From contig NZ_JAUNOQ010000005.1 of assembly GCF_030531065.1 (NCBI RefSeq), positions 62,001 through 126,000 of the forward strand: a DNA stretch of 64,000 nt, read 5' to 3'. Under the pieces are notes generated by a model. It worked only from the letters and a program-made list of their open reading frames with translations. It was not told the DNA's origin and made no database searches. A program made the translations under genes and the position numbers. Origin of the DNA: Phascolarctobacterium sp. GTDB taxonomy: Bacteria; Bacillota; Negativicutes; Acidaminococcales; Acidaminococcaceae. The stretch's first letter is position 1. The number at the start of each line of letters is the position of its first letter. Of this stretch, positions 51,184 to 59,657 are shown in pieces.

Positions 51184-54100
51184 TTATTTTTCCTTTTGCG
51201 CTGCCAGCTTTAATTCTTCGGCTTTATTCACTTTAGCCTGGTCGACGGGTTGTTTCTTACGCCCGAATTTCCAGGTAGCGCCGATGCCGCCCATCACCTC
51301 GTCGCCGCTGGTGGATACGGACAGGCTCAGCATAAAGTCGCGGTTAGGATAATGGAAGAGGCCCAAAGCCACGCCGGTATCGCTTCTATACTGGCCGATG
51401 CCAATAGCGAATTCCGTCGGCGCTGTCGGGTCGTAGCCCATGGTGCGCAGGTTAGCGATAGCCGCGGCCATAGCGCCCACTTTATCGATGCGATCGTCCA
51501 GCTTATCGACGCGACGGTTCAAATCGGCTACCTCGCCCTCCAGATTCGTTACCCTGTTTTCGGTAGTAGCCAGGCTTACTTCGCTTTCCGTACCTTGGTT
51601 AATCACTACGTCCTGACCGGTAATAACGGCGGAATATTCGGTTCCGTCCTCGCCCGTGGTAGTTATTACATGACCGGTTGCGCTTTGCTCGAAGGTGCTG
51701 CTGTTCGTACCGTCGCTTATCTTCGTTACCGATCCGGTAGCAGTCTGGCTGCTGCTGTAAGTATTCGTGCCGTCGCTGATGCTGTTCGAAGTTTCCGTTG
51801 CGCTTTGCGTCAGCGTGTTGGTATTAGTGCCGTCGCTTACGCTGCTAGTCGTATTCGTAGCAGTCTGCGTCAGCGTATTAGTATTCGTGCCGTCGCTTAT
51901 ACCGCTTATGGTGCTGTCGACAGTTTGCGTAAAGCTGTTTTCCTTATCGCCCTCGATTACGGAACCGGTAATGCTAGTTGCCGTTTGCTCGCGCAGGCTG
52001 GAGCTGCTACCGTCGGTCATGGAAACAGAATTTTCCTTTGCACTGTTAGTAACATTGCTGGTATAAGTAACATCATTTTCAGTACTTTGAGCGTTGCTTA
52101 CATAACCGTCGGCGTTCGCAGTAAATTCAAAGCTGCTTGATACTACGCCGTCAACATTTTTCTCAAAGTGCCCCTGCTGCGCGTCGGCGTCGCTGACAAC
52201 TCCGCTGCCGTCTATCACGCTGCTGCCGCTGCCGGAAGCTCCCGGAACCATATTGCCGATTTCGCTTCTGTCGGCGTTGATAACGCCGCCGTTGATATTG
52301 GTAGTGCCATTAACTTCGCCGTTAGTGAAGGTTGTACCGTTACTGTCGACCGTCAGCATACTGTCGCCACTGGCAATAGTAGTGCTACCGGTATCGCCGT
52401 CATAGCTGATGCCCTGCGTCCTGTAATCCAGCTCTTCTACCTTATCCACCAATGTTTGCAGGGTTAAGCTGCCAGTAGAATCGACAAGAGAAATGCGCCC
52501 TACGCCGTCGTTATGATTGCTGGTGTTATGCGTAAAGCTGATTAATGAATCGTCTGCTCCCAAATTCAAAGCGCCGCTGAAATCATATCCCGCTTCAGTC
52601 AATGTTAATTTAGCGCTGTTGGTGTAGCCCAAGCTAAATCCGTTTGCCGCGTCCATATCCAGCTCATAGCTGCCGTAATGCGTACTGAACTTTTCCGTAG
52701 TCGCTTCAAAAGTAGTAACACCTTTGCTGTCAACCAGTTTAACGGAACCGTCCGCGCCGATATTCAAATTGCCGACGTCATTACCATCCTCATCAGTAAT
52801 CTTATCGCCTAAAACTATTTTGTCTACGTTCAGCGTATCGGTAGTAATGCTGTCGCCGGTAATAGTAGTCGTACCGGTAGTAATCTTGCCGCCGTTAATT
52901 GTAGTAAAGCCGTTAGCATCACTTATCTTAACGCCGTCTTGGGAAATGGCGGTGTTGCCTTCGATAGTAGTCACGTAACCGCTTTCTTCGTCGCCGGTGC
53001 GAACAATACCCGCAGTATTCGTCTCTATAGCAGTGAGATTGATACCGCCGACCAGAATATTTGCATCGTCATCTTTTGCAAGCGTTACATCGTTGTAAGT
53101 AGCGGCATTAACATAACCTACAGCTTCAATGCCTGCGGAAGAAATTGTCATTTCGCCATTTTCAGATGCGCTGTTGACAGTCAGCACGCCGTTTTCTATG
53201 CGCACGTTTTCTCCGGTCAAAGCGCCGAAGCGGGCAGTACCGTCGTTGTTAATTAAAACGGTGTTGACGCTGCTGTCACCGTCTGGTTTATTCAAGCGGA
53301 ACGCTTCGCTGCTCAAAGAAGCTTTGCCGTTTTCATTTTCCGTAATGAAAGTGCCTGCAATGCTGGCGTTGCCCTCCGCTTTAATGTTACCTGCCAAGGT
53401 CATATTGCCCTCGCGGCTGATGGTAGCTACCTTCGTCTGCTCCTCGTCAGTTCCCAAAACGTAGAAGCCGCTCTTATTGTTAACGCCTACCGCGCCTTCG
53501 ATTTCCGTGGTGCTGAACTCGCCGGAAGTACGGCGCACAAGGCCGGCGGTTTTTTGCTGCAATTCGTTGATATCCGTACCGGCTTGCGTTACGTCGCTTT
53601 GCATTTGCGTAATATCCACGCCGCCAATTTCCACATTATCGCTGGTACTATTCTTTTGAATGGTCACGTCGTTCACGCTATCTGCGGTAATCGCCTTCGC
53701 GGTAACGTTGCCGTCCTGCAAAGTCACGCCTGCGATTTGCAAGCCTGCGGCGCTGCCATCCGTTTCTGTAGCCGCTACTGCCGCCACAGCCGCGCCGTTG
53801 ATGCTGGTTACGTTAGCCAAAGTACCTTCGCCCGTCACCATGCCGTTGATATAGCCCAGCTGCTCGTCAGTCAAAGCGTTAGCGCCTAAATTCAGTTCGC
53901 CGTTTTCCAACGAAGTGGTAATAGTAGAACCGTTTTTAATGTAAACGCCCTCGTCCTTAACTACAGTATTAGCGCCGCTAGTATCGCCGAAAGTTCCCCT
54001 GTAGACGCTCATACTGATATTGCCTTCGCTATCGCTCCAAGCAAAATTCTTATCGCCAATCTGATATACGTCAGATTTTACTCTTACCTTGCCGTTCGTA

Positions 54101-56310
54101 TCAGTCCAAGCCAAATTTTCGCCGTTAATTTTGTATACGTCGGCATTTACTCTTACTTTATCGCTTACCTGGATAACATTTTCGCCGCCAACGGCTAAAG
54201 TATCAGAAGTAAGTTTAGAAATGATTTTATTTCCGTCTTTAACATAATATCCGTCGGCTTTAGTTTTAGTGCTAACGGTAGAATCTTCGGCGCTGATTAC
54301 CATGCCGTCGCCGGAAATCGCCGTATTACCTTCGATAGTAGTGGTGTAGCCGCTTGTATCATCGCCGGTGCGAACAATGCCTGCGGTATTGGTATTCAAG
54401 GTTTCCACACCGCTAAGCAAATCGGTAACATTGCTGTTCATCGTCGTAATATCCACGCCGCCGACAGAAACTTTTTCTTCGTCGCCCTCTCCGGTTGCGC
54501 TAATCTCTACGCCGTTGTAGCTGGCTGCGGTAATACTGCCTGTTACATCCAGCTTACCTTTAGTTGCAATATCGCCGGTCGCAGTATCGACAGTGAAAGT
54601 TTCGCTACCTGTTTCGCCGAGTTTAAAGCCGTCGCTTTCAAGATAAACGTTATCGACGTCCAAACCGCTAACGATTAATTCGCCGTCTTCGTTAGTTGCA
54701 AGCGTAGTACCGCCAATCGTCAAGCCTTCTTCGTCCCATTTATTATCTTCGTCCAGCGTTAAGGAATTAGTGGTTATGCTGCCGCCCGCAATCGTCGTCT
54801 CATCGTTAGTGGCGCTCTTGAAGGACGCCGTGCCGCCGGTAATAGAAGTAACGTTATTCCTTGCGCTGGTGAAGGTAGCGCTGCCGCCGTCGATAACGCT
54901 CTGATTAGCCGTACTGCCGCCGAAGGTGGCCTTCTGTCCGTCTATTATGGAATAATTACGCGTATTATCAGAAGTATCTCCGGTGAACTTCGTGCCCGAA
55001 GCGTTCGTAGCCACTATATGCTTAACGCCGTTGCTGTCGGTAAAGGTGTCGGTAATGCCGTTCTTATCAAGACTGGTCTTGATAGTAGCGTTGCTCTCGC
55101 CCAACTTTACTTCATCGGTAATCGCCGTAGCCGTGCTCTTGCTAGTCGCGGTAGCCGTTCCGTTAGTAATGGTGTCGGTAATAGCGCTGGAAGAAGTAGA
55201 GCTTGTTGCCGTGCCGCTACCCTCTTTTGCGGCAGTTATCGTAGTAGCAGTAGCGCTGCTGCTCAAGTTTTTGCTGGTTACGTTAAGTAATGCGTTCTGA
55301 TTATCGCTATCCTTAGCTGTAATAGTAATAGCGCCGGTAGAATTGTTAATGCCTACGGAAGATTTGCCGGATTTCAGCGTAGCGCTGGTCTGGTTCAAGC
55401 TTAATTGCGATTTGACTGTTTTACCGTCGGTATCGTAAACAGTATTAGTAATGGCAGTTTTACCAATGCTGCTCACTGCAGCATTAACAAATTTACTATT
55501 ATCTGAATCCCATTGCTGTACGCTGTTGCTGATAGAAGCAGAACTTACGGAAGAACTTGCCTTAGAGCTTTCGTCAGTCGTCGCGGTAATCGTCGAACCG
55601 CCATTAGCAGTCAGTTTGCCAGAGGCTGTTACTGCACCTGCAGTAGTAGCATTAAATACCGTTGCCCCCTCGCTATCTTTTATCGTAATAGCGCCGTTAT
55701 TGGACGTAAAGCCTTTTGCTGTTACAGCGCCGGTAGCAGCGACATTAAAATTCGTGCCTGCAATCGTAATTACGCCCTGGTCGTTGACAGTAAAACCTTT
55801 TTGTCCGGATTTTAAGCTGGCGCTGGTCTGGTTCAAAGTAATTGTGGAATTGGCATTTTCCCCCACTACCGTACCGGTAATAGAAGTCCTGTTCAAAGCC
55901 AGCTTCGAAGCCATGGTTCCCTCAGCGTCATATACGGTATCAGTAATCGTAGTGCCGTTAATAACGTTGCTCGTACCGTTAACAAAGGCATCAGTACTAT
56001 AGTTTTTCACCGTGTTGCTGATTTGGTTTGCGCTCACAGTAGAAGTAGCCTGATATTTTTCAGCAGTCGTCGCCGTGATTGCCGACCCGCCATTGGATGT
56101 CAGCTTGCTTTGCGAAGTAATAGTGTCAAGCGCAGTTAAATTATTTTTGCTCAACGTCACGCCGTTAATGGTGACGCTCGTCGCGGCTGTAATAGGTTCA
56201 CCGTCAATAGTCAAACCTTCTTGCGCCGCCATAACCGGAGCAGCATAAAATGCCGCCATTGTCGTAGCCGCTAAAGCCGCGGCAAAAAATTTGGAACGCG
56301 TTTTCTTCAT
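51184..56310 (-). CDS. Trimeric autotransporter adhesin (type Vc, YadA-like)
   Basis: A 1,708-residue surface protein. Signal peptide MKKTRSKFFAAALAATTMAA, cut near VMAA. A very long passenger rich in Thr, Ser, Asn and Asp is built of degenerate repeats: ITNTVYD/ITDTVYD with SQLSLNQTSATLKSG; GIVRTGDDTSGYTTTIEGNT (three variants); and, near the C terminus, several units of SISDGTNTNTLTQTAT. A coiled-coil neck (EVADLNRRVDKLDDRIDKVG) leads to the YadA anchor: AMAAAIANLRTMGYDPTAPT, EFAIGIGQYRSDTGVALGLF, FMLSLSVSTSGDEVMGGIGA and WKF. A charged tail of about 25 residues follows WKF, which is unusual. The ATG at 56310 follows AAAGGTGATA; the open frame above it does not look like a signal extension. 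Three chains should make one 12-strand barrel. Confidence 0.94.
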   Translation of the reverse strand: MKKTRSKFFAAALAATTMAAFYAAPVMAAQEGLTIDGEPITAATSVTINGVTLSKNNLTALDTITSQSKLTSNGGSAITATTAEKYQATSTVSANQISNTVKNYSTDAFVNGTSNVINGTTITDTVYDAEGTMASKLALNRTSITGTVVGENANSTITLNQTSASLKSGQKGFTVNDQGVITIAGTNFNVAATGAVTAKGFTSNNGAITIKDSEGATVFNATTAGAVTASGKLTANGGSTITATTDESSKASSSVSSASISNSVQQWDSDNSKFVNAAVSSIGKTAITNTVYDTDGKTVKSQLSLNQTSATLKSGKSSVGINNSTGAITITAKDSDNQNALLNVTSKNLSSSATATTITAAKEGSGTATSSTSSSAITDTITNGTATATSKSTATAITDEVKLGESNATIKTSLDKNGITDTFTDSNGVKHIVATNASGTKFTGDTSDNTRNYSIIDGQKATFGGSTANQSVIDGGSATFTSARNNVTSITGGTASFKSATNDETTIAGGSITTNSLTLDEDNKWDEEGLTIGGTTLATNEDGELIVSGLDVDNVYLESDGFKLGETGSETFTVDTATGDIATKGKLDVTGSITAASYNGVEISATGEGDEEKVSVGGVDITTMNSNVTDLLSGVETLNTNTAGIVRTGDDTSGYTTTIEGNTAISGDGMVISAEDSTVSTKTKADGYYVKDGNKIISKLTSDTLAVGGENVIQVSDKVRVNADVYKINGENLAWTDTNGKVRVKSDVYQIGDKNFAWSDSEGNISMSVYRGTFGDTSGANTVVKDEGVYIKNGSTITTSLENGELNLGANALTDEQLGYINGMVTGEGTLANVTSINGAAVAAVAATETDGSAAGLQIAGVTLQDGNVTAKAITADSVNDVTIQKNSTSDNVEIGGVDITQMQSDVTQAGTDINELQQKTAGLVRRTSGEFSTTEIEGAVGVNNKSGFYVLGTDEEQTKVATISREGNMTLAGNIKAEGNASIAGTFITENENGKASLSSEAFRLNKPDGDSSVNTVLINNDGTARFGALTGENVRIENGVLTVNSASENGEMTISSAGIEAVGYVNAATYNDVTLAKDDDANILVGGINLTAIETNTAGIVRTGDEESGYVTTIEGNTAISQDGVKISDANGFTTINGGKITTGTTTITGDSITTDTLNVDKIVLGDKITDEDGNDVGNLNIGADGSVKLVDSKGVTTFEATTEKFSTHYGSYELDMDAANGFSLGYTNSAKLTLTEAGYDFSGALNLGADDSLISFTHNTSNHNDGVGRISLVDSTGSLTLQTLVDKVEELDYRTQGISYDGDTGSTTIASGDSMLTVDSNGTTFTNGEVNGTTNINGGVINADRSEIGNMVPGASGSGSSVIDGSGVVSDADAQQGHFEKNVDGVVSSSFEFTANADGYVSNAQSTENDVTYTSNVTNSAKENSVSMTDGSSSSLREQTATSITGSVIEGDKENSFTQTVDSTISGISDGTNTNTLTQTATNTTSSVSDGTNTNTLTQSATETSNSISDGTNTYSSSQTATGSVTKISDGTNSSTFEQSATGHVITTTGEDGTEYSAVITGQDVVINQGTESEVSLATTENRVTNLEGEVADLNRRVDKLDDRIDKVGAMAAAIANLRTMGYDPTAPTEFAIGIGQYRSDTGVALGLFHYPNRDFMLSLSVSTSGDEVMGGIGATWKFGRKKQPVDQAKVNKAEELKLAAQKEK

Positions 56311-56463
56311 ATTGGATATCACCTTTCCTTTGCAAATACAGCGACCGCCGCGCGAAATAATAATACAGTTGGAACTCTCCGGCTTACTGCCGGGCAAAAT
56401 ACGGCGCGCTGCGCTATCGCTATAAATATTTAAGAGTAAAAGCGGCAACGCCGCCTACTGCTA
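56311..56463 (-). other. Leader of the adhesin mRNA
   Basis: About 150 bases between the G-tract promoter and the adhesin ATG. The first 25 bases hold GCGGCGTTGCCGC followed by TTTT, a short terminator-like hairpin that could attenuate. A second hairpin CCGGCAGTAAGCCGG spans 56379-56393. It does not match a riboswitch class that I can recognise. Confidence 0.45.
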
Positions 56464-56470
56464 TACTATA

Positions 56471-56499
56471 ATAATAGCACACAATTCCCCCCCCGACAA
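56471..56499 (-). promoter_or_regulatory. Adhesin promoter with G8 tract in the spacer
   Basis: Minus strand: -35 TTGTCG (56494-56499) overlaps the first base of a run of eight G (56487-56494). AATTGTG and an extended -10 TGCTATTAT (TATTAT at 56471-56476) follow. The spacer is exactly 17 bases with the present tract. Loss or gain of a G would make it 16 or 18. Confidence 0.68.
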
Positions 56500-56603
56500 G
56501 CCTTGAGTTCGTAAAAAGCCTAGTTTTTCGAGCTTGTCTCGTTTTTTGTGGCAGGAGGTGCGCCGACTAAAAAGGAAGACGGATTCGCTGACTAAAATAA
56601 CGC

Positions 56604-56633
56604 AAAAAAGCGCCCGCCCCGAAGGGCGGACGC
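56604..56633 (-). terminator. Terminator after the nucleoside kinase gene
   Basis: GCGTCCGCCC and GGGCGGGCGC pair around a TTCG-type loop, followed by TTTTTTGCG on the minus strand, about 50 bases after the stop. It is almost the same as 50166-50194. Between it and the adhesin promoter (56500-56603) nothing else is recognised. Confidence 0.85.
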
Positions 56634-56685
56634 AACGACCGCAGGTAAATATATTATTTTAGCGGCGGTTTGTACCGCGCGCTTA

Positions 56686-58350
56686 TTACAGCGCGTCTTT
56701 AAAAATACTGCCGCCGACAAACTCGCGCAGTATCGAATTATTGGGGATAGCAGTATCGTCGATCTGCTTTACGTAATACAGCATATTCAGCAGGCGGCGC
56801 GCCGTCAGGTAAGCCCTGCCAGCTTGGGGCTGCACCGCTTCCAGCAAGGGCACGGCGTATTTTTTCAATACGGCCAGCTCGTAAATCAGCGTCGTATTAA
56901 AAATCACGTCCGCGCTGCACTGGAACGGAAAAATATATTTTTCCTCGCCCTCGCGCACGTCCTTCCACAGGGCCAGGGTAGCCTCCGCATCGTGAGAACG
57001 GAACTGGCTGTCGCGCACGATGCGCCGCAGCAGGCGCACATCCGTCGTATGGATGCGGTTATAGGCGTCGAAGGACATGGGCGTCAACGCGCTGACATAG
57101 AGCTTCATTTTATTGGCCGCAGGAATGGAAGCCGTCAGTTTTTCGTTCAACCCGTGGATACCTTCCACCACCAGCACCGAATTATCCGTCATTTGCAGCT
57201 CGCTGCCGCGGTACTCGCGGCAGCCCGTGCGAAAATTATACTTAGGCAGCTTAATTTTTTCGCCCGCCAGCAGCTTCTGCAAATGCTCGTTGAACAGCTC
57301 TAAATCGATGGCCTCCAGACATTCGAAATCATAGCTGCCGTCGGCCTTGCGCGGCGTGTCCACCCTGTTCAGGTAATAGTCGTCCATGGATATCGGCATG
57401 GGCCGCAAACCGTTGACAGCCATCTGAATGCTGAGCCGCTGCGCCGTTGACGTTTTGCCGGACGAGGACGGACCCGCAATCAAAATAAGCTTCAGCTCAT
57501 TTTTTCTGGCGGCAATCATATCGGCTATGCCCGCCAGCTTCTTTTCATGCAGCGCTTCGGCCACCTGGATAACCCTGTCGGCGTAACCCATACCAATATA
57601 ATTGTTCAGCTTACCGATGGTATTGCATTGCAGCATAGCGGACCATTCTTCCGCCTCCTGATAAGCGGCGTTAAGCCGCGGCTGGTCCACAAAGGGCGGC
57701 AAATGCGTCCAGTCCCCCGTATCAGGGTAATTGATAATAACGCCGTCGTCGTAAGGCAAGAGTTCAAAGTTCGGCACATAACCGGCATGCGGGCACATCG
57801 CGCCGAAGAAGTAACCCGGCATATCCTGCAAATAATATACCGTCAGCGTAGCGTCGTCCGGCAATTCTTCGAGCAACGCGTCGCTGTCCGGCGTGCGCAA
57901 ACGGCTCGTCTTCCCTATAGCGTCGCTTTTAGCAAAGCGTTTCAGCGTAATCGGCTCTTTAGCCGCCGCCATTTGCTTCATATAAGCTTCAATGGCTTTG
58001 ATATTTTCCGGGGTAAGCTTGATGCTGCTTTTATCCAGGCAGTACAGCGCGCTGCCCAAGGTATTGCGAACCTCCAAATCCACGTCGGGATAAAGCTTGT
58101 AGCACGCCGCCAGCAGCATAAAGAGCAATGTGCGCGTATAAGTGCGCATGCCCTCCGCCGTGTTGACCTCGATAAAATCCACCGTGCCGTCCGTATACAG
58201 TGGCTTTTGCAAGTCCACCGCTTCGCCGTTGAACACGCCTTCTACGATGGGCGATTTAAACTTATCCTGCATGGATAAAGCCAAAGACAAAAGGCAGCTG
58301 CCCTCCTCCACCTGCCGCAGCTGCCCGTCAGGCAGCTTCCAAGCTAACAT
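56686..58350 (-). CDS. Uridine kinase-like nucleoside kinase with ThrRS-type N-terminal domains
   Basis: A 554-residue fusion. The N-terminal 60 residues (LPDGQLRQVEEGSCLLSLAL) resemble a TGS domain. A threonyl-tRNA synthetase second-domain-like region follows (about 60-250, with PGYFFGAMCPHAGYVPNFEL). The C-terminal phosphoribulokinase/uridine kinase domain has Walker A LILIAGPSSSGKTSTAQRLS, SMDDYYLNRVDTP and VVEGIHGLNE. This layout is known from many Firmicutes; the substrate is not settled. The ATG at 58350 lies one base after the aminotransferase stop. Confidence 0.9.
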   Translation of the reverse strand: MLAWKLPDGQLRQVEEGSCLLSLALSMQDKFKSPIVEGVFNGEAVDLQKPLYTDGTVDFIEVNTAEGMRTYTRTLLFMLLAACYKLYPDVDLEVRNTLGSALYCLDKSSIKLTPENIKAIEAYMKQMAAAKEPITLKRFAKSDAIGKTSRLRTPDSDALLEELPDDATLTVYYLQDMPGYFFGAMCPHAGYVPNFELLPYDDGVIINYPDTGDWTHLPPFVDQPRLNAAYQEAEEWSAMLQCNTIGKLNNYIGMGYADRVIQVAEALHEKKLAGIADMIAARKNELKLILIAGPSSSGKTSTAQRLSIQMAVNGLRPMPISMDDYYLNRVDTPRKADGSYDFECLEAIDLELFNEHLQKLLAGEKIKLPKYNFRTGCREYRGSELQMTDNSVLVVEGIHGLNEKLTASIPAANKMKLYVSALTPMSFDAYNRIHTTDVRLLRRIVRDSQFRSHDAEATLALWKDVREGEEKYIFPFQCSADVIFNTTLIYELAVLKKYAVPLLEAVQPQAGRAYLTARRLLNMLYYVKQIDDTAIPNNSILREFVGGSIFKDAL

Positions 58351-58351
58351 T

Positions 58352-59596
58352 TTACCGCTCCACGGCTTGCATAGCCGCATTTACCTTGGCAGCCATACCG
58401 GCAATCTTTTTCAAAGGCACTGCGCACACAGCGATACGCACGCCGGCAGCCAAAGGCACGGCAAAAATATTATCCTCATGCAGCTTTTCGCAGATAGCGT
58501 CCGGGTTCTTAGCAGGAATGGACAGGAAGAAGCCGGCTACATAGGGCAGCATGGGCAGGCCGCATTCCTTAGCTTCTTTAGTAAAGAGGTCGGCGCGGGC
58601 CTTAATCATCTGATAGTAGTAATCGCGTTCCTTGCACACAGCCTCCAACAGCTGCGGGTCGCTGTAAATAGCGGCCAGAGTACGCATAGCGGGGCGGTTG
58701 ATATTGGACCAGGTAGCGCGGCTGGTATATTGGTTGATAGCGGCAAACTCTTCGATAACGTCCTTATCGGAAGAAATGCCAATCATCGCGCCGGTGCGCT
58801 GGCCGTACATGGTAAAGCCCTTGGACATACTGTAGCCGACGATAGCCAGAATATTGGCCGGCAGGTTGGACAGCTTCTTAAAGATTTTGCGCACTTCTTC
58901 TTTTTCACCGGCATAATCGATATAAGCGACGTCTAGGAAGAAGACGATGTTTTTGCCCGGTACGGCAGCCTCCTTGAGTACGTTCAGCACGCCGTCCATA
59001 TCCTCCTCGGACAGGCTGTAGCCAGTCGGGTTGTGCGCGGGCGTATTCAGCAAGTACAGCAGGTTATCCTGCTGTGCCAGCAGCTCGTCAACCTTAGCTT
59101 TTAATGCAGGCAGATTGAATTTATTATTTTCGTCCAGCATTTTATAGGTGGTGAATTTGCGGCCCATATCGTCGCACAGTACCTTGTAAGCGCCCCAGTA
59201 CCAATCGGAGCACAGAGCGGTTTCGCCCTCGTCCAGATAGTTCCAGATGGCATGGTGAATAGCGCCGGTGCCGCCTGCGGTAGCCACAGCGGCAATATAG
59301 CCGTCAGGACGGGATTTGCCGAAGGCCGCGGTCAGTACGCAGTCCAAATATTCCGGCAGGCCGCTGATGGGAGCGTAGGCAATCAGCTCGTTAGTACTCA
59401 GGCTGCGGTAAACCTTTTCTACCGTAGGCAGGCAGACGAGGTTTTCCTCCTCGTCCAGAATAGCGCCGATGGTAGCGTTGGTAACGGCGTCCTTGCCGTA
59501 TTTGGCAGCGGCAGCCACAGCGGCGGCGTTAGCGCCAAAAATTTTATCCTGAGCGGATTTTCCCTTTGCATGCTTTGCAGCAATACTCATAGCCAT
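58352..59596 (-). CDS. Class I/II aminotransferase (aspartate/aromatic type)
   Basis: A PLP enzyme of 414 residues. PISGLPEYLDCVLTAAFGKS, TAGGTGAIHHAIWNYLDEGE, LLNTPAHNPTGYSLSEEDMD, FFLDVAYIDYAG and the PLP-lysine region VGYSMSKGFTMYGQRTGAMI are visible. The C-terminal AGVRIAVCAVPLKKIAGMA supplies the substrate Arg. The closest group is probably aromatic or aspartate aminotransferases. The ATG at 59596 is seven bases after AAAGGGGT. Confidence 0.9.
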   Translation of the reverse strand: MAMSIAAKHAKGKSAQDKIFGANAAAVAAAAKYGKDAVTNATIGAILDEEENLVCLPTVEKVYRSLSTNELIAYAPISGLPEYLDCVLTAAFGKSRPDGYIAAVATAGGTGAIHHAIWNYLDEGETALCSDWYWGAYKVLCDDMGRKFTTYKMLDENNKFNLPALKAKVDELLAQQDNLLYLLNTPAHNPTGYSLSEEDMDGVLNVLKEAAVPGKNIVFFLDVAYIDYAGEKEEVRKIFKKLSNLPANILAIVGYSMSKGFTMYGQRTGAMIGISSDKDVIEEFAAINQYTSRATWSNINRPAMRTLAAIYSDPQLLEAVCKERDYYYQMIKARADLFTKEAKECGLPMLPYVAGFFLSIPAKNPDAICEKLHEDNIFAVPLAAGVRIAVCAVPLKKIAGMAAKVNAAMQAVER

Positions 59597-59657
59597 GATT
59601 AAAACCCCTTTCATAATAGCCTTATATTAAAATATATAGTAAACTCTATTGGACAAA

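Noticed and set aside
56311-56448. In-frame extension of the adhesin by 46 residues
   Set aside because: It lacks the features of an extended signal peptide region, whereas a good ribosome-binding site and a normal signal peptide are found at 56310.
56311-56463. Cyclic di-GMP or other riboswitch before the adhesin
   Set aside because: The leader has GC hairpins but I do not see the conserved core bases of the GEMM or other common classes.
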